Of a stretch of DNA of 64,000 nucleotides, positions 30,753 to 39,040 are shown one piece after another. Source of the DNA: an uncultured Planktomarina sp. (GTDB lineage: Bacteria; Pseudomonadota; Alphaproteobacteria; Rhodobacterales; Rhodobacteraceae); assembly GCA_905182325.1 (NCBI GenBank), contig CAJJBD010000013.1, positions 1 to 64,000 on the forward strand, given 5' to 3'. How positions within the stretch are numbered: position 1 is the first letter of the stretch; every line of letters starts with the position of its first letter. The notes under the pieces are model-generated. The model saw only the letters and a list, made by a program, of their open reading frames with translations. It had not been told where the DNA came from and did no database searches. A program made the translations under genes and the position numbers.

Positions 30753-31748
30753 TTATTTAAAACTCAATGGCTTCTCAAAGCCTCCAATAATTTTTGTAAC
30801 CCAATTTTTTACATCAGGAATTACCCGTTCCAGCTTTGGTAAGTCGTTTATACAAAGAAACTTAATGTCTGGGCTACTTAAGGCCCGCTCTAAGAGGCTT
30901 TCTATTTCTTCAGGCGAGCTATCGCGTTCTTGACCGCTGTAAACATGCAAATGATCCTGAGTTGACTTTAAAACTGCTTGTTTTTTTAAGATGCAGGAGT
31001 GGTTGTAGAGTGCTTGAGGCGAAAACTGGTTCAAATCACGAAACTGATACGTAAGGTTTTGTAAAAAGTTATTCTTATAAAATGAAAATAACTCAGACAT
31101 TTTAGAGCTTTGAAATGGGTGTATTACATGGGCTGCATTAAAAACACGGCTAGCATTAAAGCCCGCGATATTTGCTGCATTAATCTGCATATAATTGTGA
31201 AATTTTGCAGGATCTTCCATTGATTTTTTATCGTTAACTATTGAGGAATAATCGATCCATTTACCACGTAAAACTGGATTACAGCCATCGAATACATCGC
31301 TTGGATGCAAGGGAGCAGTGAGAAACACATCATCGTTAAAATATATAAATTTTTCAGTTAGTCCGGCTATACGCCATAAAAGAGTTTCTATAGAAATCGA
31401 ATTAAAAGTCGGAAGGTTAGAAGAAAGTTCTTTGAAAATCTCTTTATGAAAAACGAAAGAAATTTTTTCTTGTAAAGTTTCTGGCAAATTAGAAATATTG
31501 GGTGTTTCGTCATCCACCACAATCCAAATTTTGCGTATCCAGGGTGCAAAATTATAAATAGATTGTAAGCAGAATAGAATTTCATCATTAGAGGCCCATC
31601 GGTGTGGATTAATGGCGTTTTCGTGTAAGGTTTTAGTCGCATTAGCCAAATACATTTGACGTTTTTGAGTGTGTTTTAGCGTACTGCCATCAACCCAGGT
31701 GACGACTACATCGATATTATTTTTATTTTCTGCATCAGCATGGGGCAT
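30753..31748 (-). CDS. Stealth-family sugar-phosphate transferase
   Basis: A 331-residue member of the Stealth family, enzymes that transfer hexose-1-phosphate in capsule and exopolysaccharide synthesis. Conserved regions are visible in order: CR1 near residue 13 (IDVVVTWVDGS), CR2 near residue 51 (RWASNDEILFCLQSI, then WIVVDDETP), the DDVFL element in KFIYFNDDVFLTAPLHP, and a histidine-containing region near residue 205 (FNAAHVIHPFQSSKM). There is no signal peptide or membrane span, consistent with a cytosolic enzyme. No capsule export or other glycosyltransferase genes adjoin it, so it looks like an isolated or transferred gene. The neighbour is a large coiled-coil protein. Confidence 0.88.
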   Translation of the reverse strand: MPHADAENKNNIDVVVTWVDGSTLKHTQKRQMYLANATKTLHENAINPHRWASNDEILFCLQSIYNFAPWIRKIWIVVDDETPNISNLPETLQEKISFVFHKEIFKELSSNLPTFNSISIETLLWRIAGLTEKFIYFNDDVFLTAPLHPSDVFDGCNPVLRGKWIDYSSIVNDKKSMEDPAKFHNYMQINAANIAGFNASRVFNAAHVIHPFQSSKMSELFSFYKNNFLQNLTYQFRDLNQFSPQALYNHSCILKKQAVLKSTQDHLHVYSGQERDSSPEEIESLLERALSSPDIKFLCINDLPKLERVIPDVKNWVTKIIGGFEKPLSFK

Positions 31749-32039
31749 TTACTTTAGTATTCCTAAAATTACTCTAAATTTGACAAAAAAATCCCGTTTA
31801 AGCCCAGTTTTAATAAGGTTCTTGGGCTTTTTGATTACATATTTTTTACCGTGTACGCCATAGTCTAATAAAATTAGCTTGTATCGTATCTTTACAGAAA
31901 AGTTTTTTAAAATGACTAATTATTTGTTAGTGATTGATAGTAAATGATCGATTGGTGCTAGAATGGCTAAAATAGATATACAATAAAATTAAAAGTTAAA
32001 AACTTGATACTAATTACTTATAAAATGACGAAAGATTAA
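31749..32039. other. Intergenic region between Stealth gene and coiled-coil gene
   Basis: AT-rich gap of about 290 bp with no convincing gene on either strand. It presumably contains the promoter of the Stealth gene and the 3' region of the coiled-coil gene. Confidence 0.4.
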
Positions 32040-34487
32040 CTATTTTTTAGAAAAGTTTTTGCCATCACCAATAGTTAGGTTCAGCGCATAGTTTTTAAAT
32101 AATTCGGTTAAATCATCTTCTTTTACAATTAGTTCCTCGACTGTTTTAATATTTTTATGGATTGTTTGAAAGTGATCGCCCATCCTATTTGAAAACGTAT
32201 CTAGTTTTTGGTTCATCTCATCGTTGAAAAAACTTTCTACTTCGGGCATCCCAATTTTCTGAGATACAGTATTCTTACATTCATCAATGAGGGTGATAAG
32301 CTTTGTTGATAGCTTAGTGTTACTTTCATAAATTTTTGAAGTTAGCTTTTCAATTTCCTTTTTCAAATTTGTTGAAGACTCCAAGCCATCCGCTGTCACC
32401 AAAGATTCTAATTTATTCAATTTATCTTGATTGATATCCTGAGTATTTTCAAAAGTGGAAGATATTGCATTTACCTTTTTTTCAAAACTTTCTTTTAAAC
32501 CTAATAAGGCTGTAATGTTTTCTTTTCTAGATTTTGAAAATTCGATTAAATGGCTATCGATTTTTTTATTTAAATCTATGGCAAATTCATTTTTGATATC
32601 TTTAAACTCTTGTTTAAGAAGATTGAAACTACTGTCATTATTAACTTCCTGAAGTTTGATGTTTTTATCAACCTCAACTGCATTTTGTGTAAATTTTTGG
32701 ATCGCAAGGGCAAACTTACCATCGGTGTGGTCTGTCTGAAGCCGTATTTTTTTATCAAATTCAGCCTTGGAATTGGTCATTTGATCGAAAATGGTTGTTT
32801 TTTGTTTATTTAGTAACGATTTGACTTCGACACCCTCAACGCGTGCTGTGTCCTTTAATATTTTTATTTCTTGCCTAAGAGTTTCGATCTTTTTTTCCTG
32901 ACGAGAGAATGCTGATGAGAGGTGGTTCTCTAGTGAAGAGCTGATAGCACTAACTTTTGTGTCATATTTTTTGTCTAACTGCCCAAGTTCAGCGATTATC
33001 GGGTCGTTATTTGTTTTCAACTTTTGAGAAAAACTATCTGATAAAGACTTTTGTTGGGCGTCTATGGCGCTAACTTTTGCATCATATTTTTTGTCTAACT
33101 GCCCAAGTTTATCCATTATCGGGTCGTTATTTGTTTTCAACTTTTGAGAAAAGCTATCTGACAAAGACTTTTGTTGGGCGTCTATGGCGCTAACTTTTGT
33201 GTCATATTTTTTGTCTAACTGTCTAAGTTCAGCGATTATCGGGTCGTTATTTGTTTTCACTTTTTGAGAAAAACTATCTGACAAAAACTTTTGTTGTGCC
33301 TCCAGAGTTCTTTTTAAGCTTAAAAGTCTATCGGCTCCATCTTTAATTTCCGTATCAAATTTTTGATTAACAGACTTTTCTAAATTATTGATTTTAATTA
33401 TTAAAGAACTATTTATTTCAGTGGACCTATTTTCAGTATCAGTAGTAAAACCATTTATTTTATTATCTGTTTGTTTTATTTTTCTATTCAAATCCGCAGC
33501 TAAAAATTTGTGCTGATCGTCTATCCCATTCTGCAGATTTAAAAATTCGTCAGTGCTATTTTGAAATTTTGTATCAAATTTTTTATTTGAAGATATAAGC
33601 TTTTTTATATTTAAATCGATATCTTCGCGGATGAAACTATTAAACTCTTCCACCGTCTTGAGGCTATTTTTTATCCTAGTCTCGATGCTCGATAGCGAAA
33701 CGGAATTATTTTCCAGTTTTTTGTCAGCTTTTTCATTGGCGGATCTAAAATAATCGGTCAAGGCCTCTACATCCGTTCTAATAGAACGATTGAATTCGTC
33801 GGCTGTTACTATGTTATTATCTAATTTAGCGTCTAGTGTATTAAATTTACTGGAAGCAAATTCCAAATCACTTTCAAACTTTTGGCTAACAGATTTTTCC
33901 AAATTTTCTTGCATCTCAACCAAGTCATTCGCGCTTGCAAAGCTCATTTCTAACTTTTTGATTAAACCATCAATACTTTGATTTTGTTCAATAACCTTTT
34001 GTGAGATCATGATTTCAATATCATGAAGGAGTTCATCCCTAATTTTTGAGCCTTTCTGAATGTCTGGTATTTTTGATACAAAATCAGTTAGTTTTTCATC
34101 TGTTCTTTTTTTGAGTAAGGAAAATTCAGTATTTATTTCATCAGTTATTTGGACCTTTAGGCTTTCAAAATCTATTACTTCTTGGTGCACTGATTTTTTG
34201 TCTGAGTTGTGTTGTTTCGGCGCCTCGTTTGTAGCTACGCTAACACTCGAACTTGCCTCTGTAACTTCAGCTGTTGGCAACTCATTCGATGCTTCCTGAG
34301 CAGCCTCCAGTTTTTGGCTGGGGTCAATGAGAGCTTTGTTAGCTTCTAAAACGTCGTTGCTTTTATCAATGTTTGCGTCCTCATTTGATATTTTAGGAGC
34401 ACTTGAAGTTTCTTGAAACACTCGGTTCCGTATTTCTTGAATTCGGTCTTTTGTTCTTTGAGAACTTGTTTTTTGTAAACTGGCCAT
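32040..34487 (-). CDS. Large coiled-coil protein with 40-residue tandem repeats
   Basis: An 815-residue protein I do not recognise. There is no signal peptide or membrane span. Residues 1-110 are low-complexity and rich in Ser, Glu, Asn and Ala; the rest is a nearly continuous helical, highly charged coiled coil rich in Lys, Asp, Asn, Ser, Phe and Leu. Residues 396-435, 436-475 and 476-515 are three nearly identical 40-residue units (core SDSFSQKLKTNNDP and LDKKYDTKVSAI). Weaker copies of the same pattern (KKFDTKFQ, QHKFLAADLNRKI) precede them. Only one cysteine is seen. A structural or scaffold role is plausible but no function can be assigned. It is adjacent to the Stealth gene on the same strand. 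Confidence 0.85.
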   Translation of the reverse strand: MASLQKTSSQRTKDRIQEIRNRVFQETSSAPKISNEDANIDKSNDVLEANKALIDPSQKLEAAQEASNELPTAEVTEASSSVSVATNEAPKQHNSDKKSVHQEVIDFESLKVQITDEINTEFSLLKKRTDEKLTDFVSKIPDIQKGSKIRDELLHDIEIMISQKVIEQNQSIDGLIKKLEMSFASANDLVEMQENLEKSVSQKFESDLEFASSKFNTLDAKLDNNIVTADEFNRSIRTDVEALTDYFRSANEKADKKLENNSVSLSSIETRIKNSLKTVEEFNSFIREDIDLNIKKLISSNKKFDTKFQNSTDEFLNLQNGIDDQHKFLAADLNRKIKQTDNKINGFTTDTENRSTEINSSLIIKINNLEKSVNQKFDTEIKDGADRLLSLKRTLEAQQKFLSDSFSQKVKTNNDPIIAELRQLDKKYDTKVSAIDAQQKSLSDSFSQKLKTNNDPIMDKLGQLDKKYDAKVSAIDAQQKSLSDSFSQKLKTNNDPIIAELGQLDKKYDTKVSAISSSLENHLSSAFSRQEKKIETLRQEIKILKDTARVEGVEVKSLLNKQKTTIFDQMTNSKAEFDKKIRLQTDHTDGKFALAIQKFTQNAVEVDKNIKLQEVNNDSSFNLLKQEFKDIKNEFAIDLNKKIDSHLIEFSKSRKENITALLGLKESFEKKVNAISSTFENTQDINQDKLNKLESLVTADGLESSTNLKKEIEKLTSKIYESNTKLSTKLITLIDECKNTVSQKIGMPEVESFFNDEMNQKLDTFSNRMGDHFQTIHKNIKTVEELIVKEDDLTELFKNYALNLTIGDGKNFSKK
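32943..33302. repeat. Three tandem copies of a 120-bp unit inside the coiled-coil gene
   Basis: Copies at 32943-33062, 33063-33182 and 33183-33302 are in phase with the codons. The two copies at 32943-33062 and 33063-33182 are nearly identical, and the one at 33183-33302 differs at a handful of bases. The near-identity implies recent expansion by unequal recombination or slippage, and copy number may vary between strains. Confidence 0.95.
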
Positions 34488-34680
34488 GTTTTTCTCTCAA
34501 AATTTTTGTATCATAAGTCTGCAAATATCATGCCATGTGATTATTGGAGATATGGAGATTATTGAGTCAATTTGTATTACGCTAACTTAGAACTCATTAA
34601 GTTCAAAAAAATGAAATCTAAGTTTTTTTTTTGTAATTAAATCACAAGTTTATAGCTAAATTTGAAAGTTTAATTTTTTG

Positions 34681-34929
34681 TTATTGGGGTGTACAGCTAT
34701 GTTTCTTTAATAGACCTGCTGCTGCCATACCTTCGCGTTTCCATTTAGAACCATTGGGGTTTAGTTGGTAGCTCTCTTGAGATTGTCGTAGCATTTTTTT
34801 GTAATTTAAACACCCGAAACTTCGGTCTCGCAATTGTTGTTGTTGCTCAAGGTATGGTGGAAGATATATTGCAGTCATTGATCCGACAGCTAATATTAAT
34901 ACTATAATAAAAATTGAAGTAGGTTTCAT
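34681..34929 (-). CDS. Small single-span membrane protein, family A copy (paralogue of 40387-40668)
   Basis: An 82-residue protein, probably exported or anchored by one N-terminal hydrophobic segment (residues 4-22, IFIIVLILAVGSM), with a basic, polar C-terminal domain of about 57 residues. Residues 26-82 align without gaps to residues 36-92 of the protein at 40387-40668, with 17 identities including Cys40 and Cys79, Tyr, Pro-x-Gly-x-x-Trp and a terminal Cys-Thr. Conserved cysteines 39 residues apart in an exported domain suggest a disulfide. I do not recognise the family. It lies between the coiled-coil gene and the decayed znuCB, on the minus strand. Confidence 0.7.
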   Translation of the reverse strand: MKPTSIFIIVLILAVGSMTAIYLPPYLEQQQQLRDRSFGCLNYKKMLRQSQESYQLNPNGSKWKREGMAAAGLLKKHSCTPQ

Positions 34930-34997
34930 AAATACCCCTTAAAGCTATTATTAGATAATATTATTTTAGAAAATCACTTTTTTCTTCCTTAATAAAG

Positions 34998-35387
34998 CAA
35001 CAAATTTCACTCCTTTCAGGAGGACAGTTTCAGCGGGTACTTCTTGTCCGCGCATTAATTAATAATCCAGAAATACTACTTCTTGATGAGGTGACGCAAG
35101 GACTTGATCAACAAGGATCTGCCGCCTTTTACCGCCTTGTAGAGGAAGCGCGTCTAAATACGAGTTGCGCAGTATTAATGATTAGCCATGACCTGCATGT
35201 TGTAATGAGCGCTTCCGATCGAGTAATCTGCCTTAACGGTCACGTCTGCTCCGCCGGTACACCAGCAGTTGTTGCATCTACCCCAGAATATAAAAATTTA
35301 TTTGGGACCGAAACGGATAGAACTCTTGCACTATATCAACATCACCATGACCATGACCATGACCTTAAAAACTCCGCTATGCAGTAA
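34998..35387 (+). pseudogene. znuC: Truncated ZnuC, zinc ABC transporter ATPase
   Basis: Only the C-terminal half of a ZnuC ATPase remains. Homology begins at about 34998 and runs through the ABC signature LSGGQFQRVLLVRAL, the Walker B segment EILLLDEVTQGLD, the H-loop region MISHDLHVVMSASD, the ZnuC-typical CLNGHVCSAGTP and the terminal histidine-rich HHHDHDHDL. The Walker A half, roughly 130 residues, is missing and no start codon lies before the signature motif. Walker B reads DEVT where DEPT is usual. The next gene is a damaged znuB, and no znuA or zur is seen. This is a gene remnant, not a functional ATPase. Confidence 0.85.
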
Positions 35388-35389
35388 CT

Positions 35390-36085
35390 ATGCTAGATGA
35401 TTTTATGATACGTACTGGCTTTGCTGGAGTAGGACTAGCCCTCGCTGCAGGTGCATTGTCTGTTGCGTTACTTATGACCTGGATAGTGACCCTCTTTCGG
35501 AACGCGGGTACTCAATTGATACCCTTCTAGGTGTATTTGCTCATTCATCACTAGCAGTCGGACTGGTTGTCGTTTCGCCTGTCTCAGGCATTCGTATTGA
35601 CCTGATGGCTTACTTGTTTGGAGATATTCTGGCGGTCTCGCATCTAGACCTTGCTATAATTTGGAGGGGAGCACTATTGATATTAATACTTGTTATGTGG
35701 CGCTGGTTTCCTCTTTTGAACGTAACTTTGAACGAAGATTTGAGTTATGCTAGTGGATTTAATCCAAAAAGAGAGAAGTTTCTTATAACCCTCTCAATAG
35801 GGCTAACCGTAGCTGTCGTGATCAAGGTTGTTGGTGTTTTACTCATCGTTGCAATGCTAATTATCCCGGCTGCAGCGGCTCAAACCCTCGCGCAGACACC
35901 TGAAGCCATGGCGGTAATAGCTACGATCATAGGCGCTGCATCTGCTGTTTTGGGCCTGAGGACTGCCTTTGTTTTAGATACACCGGCTAGGGCCATCAAT
36001 AGTGTGTGTCGCGGCAGCTTTTTTTATTACGGTAACATTTGTTGGGATTTTTAAAAAACCTAGCCTTAATAATTACAAAATCTAA
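35390..36085 (+). pseudogene. znuB: Disrupted ZnuB, zinc ABC transporter permease
   Basis: Starts as a normal ZnuB (MLDDFMIRTGFAGVGLALAAG), then jumps to sequence expected about 45 residues later (VALLMTWIVTL), so an internal deletion has removed the early transmembrane part. The frame is then lost near 35500: the first frame stops at TAG after QLIPF, while GYSIDTLLGVFAHSSLAVGL continues in another frame through IDLMAYLFGDILAV and the intact middle of the protein. A second shift near 35990 separates LDTPA from GPSIVCVAAAFF. The ATG follows the znuC remnant closely. At least three lesions make it a pseudogene. Confidence 0.85.
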
Positions 36086-36136
36086 ATTTAGTGATTTCGG
36101 TGACATACCTTATTTTCAACTTTGGGTAACGCGTTG

Positions 36137-36174
36137 TGTCTAGCAATCGACTTTTAAATATCAATTGCTAGACA
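36137..36174. terminator. Inverted repeat between converging znuB remnant and GFA gene
   Basis: TGTCTAGCAATCGA at 36137-36150 pairs with TCAATTGCTAGACA at 36161-36174, 14 bp with one mismatch and a loop of about 10 bases. It lies between converging genes and could act as a bidirectional terminator, although the T-tract is weak on both strands. Confidence 0.45.
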
Positions 36175-36184
36175 AAAGGCCTAA

Positions 36185-36622
36185 TTATTTTTCTGGAGGC
36201 CAAACGAAGTCAGAGCGAAGGCCTTCACTCACAGGTCGGCCATCATCTGGTTTTGGGACACCGGCACTAGGATCATAAAAGGCATGATAGGTGGCTGAAG
36301 GGAAGCTTGGAGCGTAACCCATAATATTTGGAACTATAACCCTAATACGGCCCACTTTATCATCCAACATTATAGGTGTTCCACAATCAGAACACGTACA
36401 CAGCTCTAAAGGGCCTTCTGGATTGTTAGCATTAAAAGGCTGCCGGGTAAGTTTCTCTGGATTATTGACTATTAAATCACCGTGATTAAAGAAAGCTACG
36501 TGCGTCGTAGCCTGTCCGGTAACGCTCTTACAAACAGAACAATGACATGTGTGGTTATCTATTGGATTATTTGAAGCATTAGTGGTTATGTGGTCACAAC
36601 CACCATTAAATTTTACTGACAT
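36185..36622 (-). CDS. GFA/CENP-V family zinc-binding protein
   Basis: A 145-residue protein of the GFA family, named after glutathione-dependent formaldehyde-activating enzyme. The zinc ligands are recognisable: GGCDH near residue 8, CHCSVCKSVTG near residue 26 and CTCSDCGTPI near residue 75. The usual first motif CxCG is reduced to one cysteine (GGCDH), so one of the two zinc sites may be altered. The second half has the GRIRVIVPNIMGYAP strand region. Substrate is unknown; most family members are uncharacterised and a formaldehyde role should not be assumed. Confidence 0.85.
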   Translation of the reverse strand: MSVKFNGGCDHITTNASNNPIDNHTCHCSVCKSVTGQATTHVAFFNHGDLIVNNPEKLTRQPFNANNPEGPLELCTCSDCGTPIMLDDKVGRIRVIVPNIMGYAPSFPSATYHAFYDPSAGVPKPDDGRPVSEGLRSDFVWPPEK

Positions 36623-37090
36623 TTTATTCCTCTCAGTTTGATATTGAGCCTTATAAAAATCTTGTAAATTATACCTTTTATTACCAAAATTCTAATCATA
36701 ATATTAATTATTGCAAGTATTTATATTTTTTGAGCCATGCTCTATTTCTTCATCTATTTTATTTGTTGGGTGAAGCTATAATAACTTATTTATTTCCGAG
36801 TAAAACTTTTTAACCAAACAAAAAAATCATTTACGTACTTGAATATTGGGAATGCCTCACAGCGGCTAACCATCATATATTATCCAAACTATATCTCAGC
36901 AAGCTAAAGGCTAAACCGACGTCGCTGCGCGATTGCGCCTAGTAAACTTTATGTAGTAATTAAAGCAAAAGGGTGCTTTCAAAGTAAAGAATTACTTAAT
37001 ATAGAAACAATTAATATCACAAAATTTTTATAAAGCTTCCGTATTAGCTACGTACTTAATTTTTTACGTATTGTTAACCTATCAATTTAA
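36623..37090. other. Long non-coding gap 3' of tRNA-Arg
   Basis: 468 bp, very AT-rich except around 36890-36950, where a GC-richer patch (CCGACGTCGCTGCGCGATTG) stands out. No open frame with a credible start was found. This is the side of the tRNA gene on which an integrated element would lie, but no integrase or second copy of the tRNA 3' end is visible. The patch may be a remnant. Confidence 0.4.
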
Positions 37091-37167
<77 letters not shown>

Positions 37168-37662
37168 TTACCTAATCTTATCAAATACTTACTGTTGTTA
37201 CTGCGGATAGAGTCACACGGCACACGTTGCCTGTCAACTCACGATTTATGTGCCATTTACGGCCAGATGTATACCAAAAGGTGTCAACGCTAGCCGGCGC
37301 TCGATGTTTGACCTTAACCGAACTACCCCTGCATGGCCCACAGGTGTGCGTGGGTTATATATAGTTAGCCAGGTGCCTGCGGGGAGCTTATCTAATCTGT
37401 AAATCACCGCTACTTTGATGTGATGATTCAAGGTTAAGCTTTGGCTGTAACGGACTAACCTTGAGTATCTTATTGCACAGAATGCCCCAGCCACATGAAC
37501 AATAATATAGGTTTTGTAAGAGTCGGTCTGACTTTCAGGGCAGGGCGGTCTTAGACTGCTCTAGTATACTGCAACGTTCATTGCTGATCCTCAGAACCAT
37601 ATCTTGTTACTAAACCGTGAGGCCTATACGAAAACGATTCAAACTTCTTTGAAGAGCTTAGC
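37168..37662. other. GC-richer non-coding segment with an inverted repeat
   Basis: About 495 bp with no convincing gene. An 82-codon open frame on the minus strand at 37246-37494 has no recognisable domain or signal. The base composition from about 37200 to 37560 is clearly less AT-rich than the flanks. A perfect 9-bp inverted repeat, TCAAGGTTA (37428-37436) and TAACCTTGA (37456-37464), could form a hairpin. It may be transferred DNA, a decayed gene or a structured RNA; the sequence does not decide. Confidence 0.35.
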
Positions 37663-38043
37663 TCAGTACCTGTCCCATATATCGTACTTCTCCCAAACCT
37701 TGCAGGAAGAGTTATTCATCATGTATAATCCAAAGTCCGAACCTTCAACAGAACAGTAACCAACTAAACGATCATAAGTCTTTGCACCTGTAAGCTCACA
37801 TTGTGCTGGTGATCCCTGAAATTGTTTAGCAACCCTTGTCGCTTGGTTACCTTTTTGAGTGCCGTTCTCAGGGCAGTCTAAGGCTGACAATCTAACAGCT
37901 ATGCCGTTCACCTCGATAGTATCTCCATCTCTCACATGGGTAACAGTACCACTCAGAATCGTAGGGTTATCAGAGTCGTTAGCTGCTAATGGACATGAGA
38001 GTGTCATCAGGAAAGGTATTATGATGGTGATATGTTTGATCAT
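37663..38043 (-). CDS. Secreted thermonuclease-like nuclease (SNase fold)
   Basis: A 126-residue protein with an N-terminal signal peptide (TIIIPFLMTLSCPLAAN, cleavage near residue 22) and a staphylococcal-nuclease-like domain. The conserved VRDGDTIEVNGIAVRLSALDCPE has the calcium-site aspartates, the first catalytic arginine (VRL) and the glutamate (CPE). YDRLVGYC supplies the second arginine. So the three catalytic residues of the family are in place. It is shorter than classic SNase; the end VWEKYDIWDRY is compact. A periplasmic or secreted DNA/RNA-degrading role, perhaps nutrient scavenging, is inferred. Extra cysteines near the C-terminus suggest disulfides. Confidence 0.8.
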   Translation of the reverse strand: MIKHITIIIPFLMTLSCPLAANDSDNPTILSGTVTHVRDGDTIEVNGIAVRLSALDCPENGTQKGNQATRVAKQFQGSPAQCELTGAKTYDRLVGYCSVEGSDFGLYMMNNSSCKVWEKYDIWDRY

Positions 38044-38086
38044 TGATGACTTTACTCTGTCGCTATATCGAGGGGCCGTAGTTTTC

Positions 38087-38410
38087 TTAGGTCGCTTGTG
38101 AACAAGGTTGGACTAATTGAGTCCTCCCCCCAATGCCACACAAATGATTACTTGAGTGGCGTGCCCCTATCTCAGTTCGCCATACCAGTCCGTCTTTTTT
38201 TAGACTGACCACCATAATGGCTTCCTTGTCACCACTGGCAAACTCAGAAAACTGCTGAACAACGCAGATATCGTCATTTTCATAAATATAGCGTCTGTTT
38301 ATAACTGTTTCGTTTTGCATGGCATTCGCCATCATTTCGACTGTCATGTCAGATTTATTCATTACGTCGCCGCGTGAATAAAATATAAACTCAAAGTCAT
38401 CGTGGAGCAA
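38087..38410 (-). pseudogene. SnoaL-like (NTF2-fold) protein, 5' truncated
   Basis: Up to 107 residues resembling SnoaL/NTF2-like domains: LHDDFEFIFYSRGDVMNKSDM, ENDDICVVQQF and the strand DGLVWRTEIGA. The only start is a TTG at 38410, leaving out the first helix of the fold. The same frame continues upstream with plausible domain sequence (ENNDDAWLDL) up to an in-frame TGA at 38438-38440, then WNET beyond it, but there is no ATG. The C-terminal 24 residues after RTEIGA look unrelated to the family, which may mark a frameshift. I read it as a decaying gene, though a short functional protein from the TTG is possible. Confidence 0.5.
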
Positions 38411-38590
38411 ATCTAACCATGCATCATCATTATTTTCTCATGTTTCATTCCACTTTTGATAAATTTATATTATTTTAGTTTCCTTAATTTATTGTTTTAT
38501 CAGTTAAAACGCGCAAGCGGTGATGGCATACTACTAGTGTCTAAATTTTTTCAGCAATCCTAGGACGATGGCGATGTATTTTATGCCTTA

Positions 38591-39040
38591 TTAACCACAC
38601 TTCTTGTAGTTACTCTTCATGCACTTCCTTGCCATAGCTTGGGCTTTTTCTATGGCTTGTGAAGTCATATTTCCGGCCACCTTCTTTCTCCAACGTTTTG
38701 CCGCTGACGAACCGTTGGCAGTCCCAATATTGAGCCACATATAAGCTAGGGTGTAATCTTGACGCACTCCCATTCCTCCATGACTGTACATCAAACCTAG
38801 GTTAAGCTGAGCGCGAGCATAACTCTGCTCAGCAGCTAACATATACCACTTAAATGCTTGGTCATAATCGTTGACGTCTTGGTAGTCCCGTCCGAGCTTT
38901 ACCTGAGCTTGAGGGCTACCCTTTTCTACTAATCTAATAACAGCGGCAGTGGGTGGAAATTCAAAAAACTCTACATCCTGTGCCACTACTGGTGATGAGA
39001 GTATGATTAGCGACGCTAATATGAAGGTTATTTTTTTCAT
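38591..39040 (-). CDS. Sel1-repeat (TPR-like) periplasmic protein
   Basis: A 149-residue protein with a clear signal peptide (ITFILASLIILSSPVVAQ, cleavage after residue 20) and Sel1-like repeats: KGSPQAQVKLGRDYQDVNDY, YDQAFKWYMLAAEQ and ARAQLNLGLMYSHG, followed by YTLAYMWLNIGTANGSSAA. Such repeats mediate protein-protein contacts, often in the periplasm. The C-terminal tail is basic with two cysteines (ARKCMKSNYKKCG). The partner is unknown. It is a single gene between the SnoaL-like remnant and a long gap. Confidence 0.82.
   Translation of the reverse strand: MKKITFILASLIILSSPVVAQDVEFFEFPPTAAVIRLVEKGSPQAQVKLGRDYQDVNDYDQAFKWYMLAAEQSYARAQLNLGLMYSHGGMGVRQDYTLAYMWLNIGTANGSSAAKRWRKKVAGNMTSQAIEKAQAMARKCMKSNYKKCG

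Noticed and set aside
32943-33302. 120-bp repeats considered as a mobile or intergenic repeat
   Set aside because: They are in phase with the codons of one long open gene and are protein repeats.
37246-37494. 82-codon open frame on the minus strand after tRNA-Arg
   Set aside because: No recognisable domain, signal or ribosome-binding site; the sequence looks like chance translation of the GC-richer non-coding segment.
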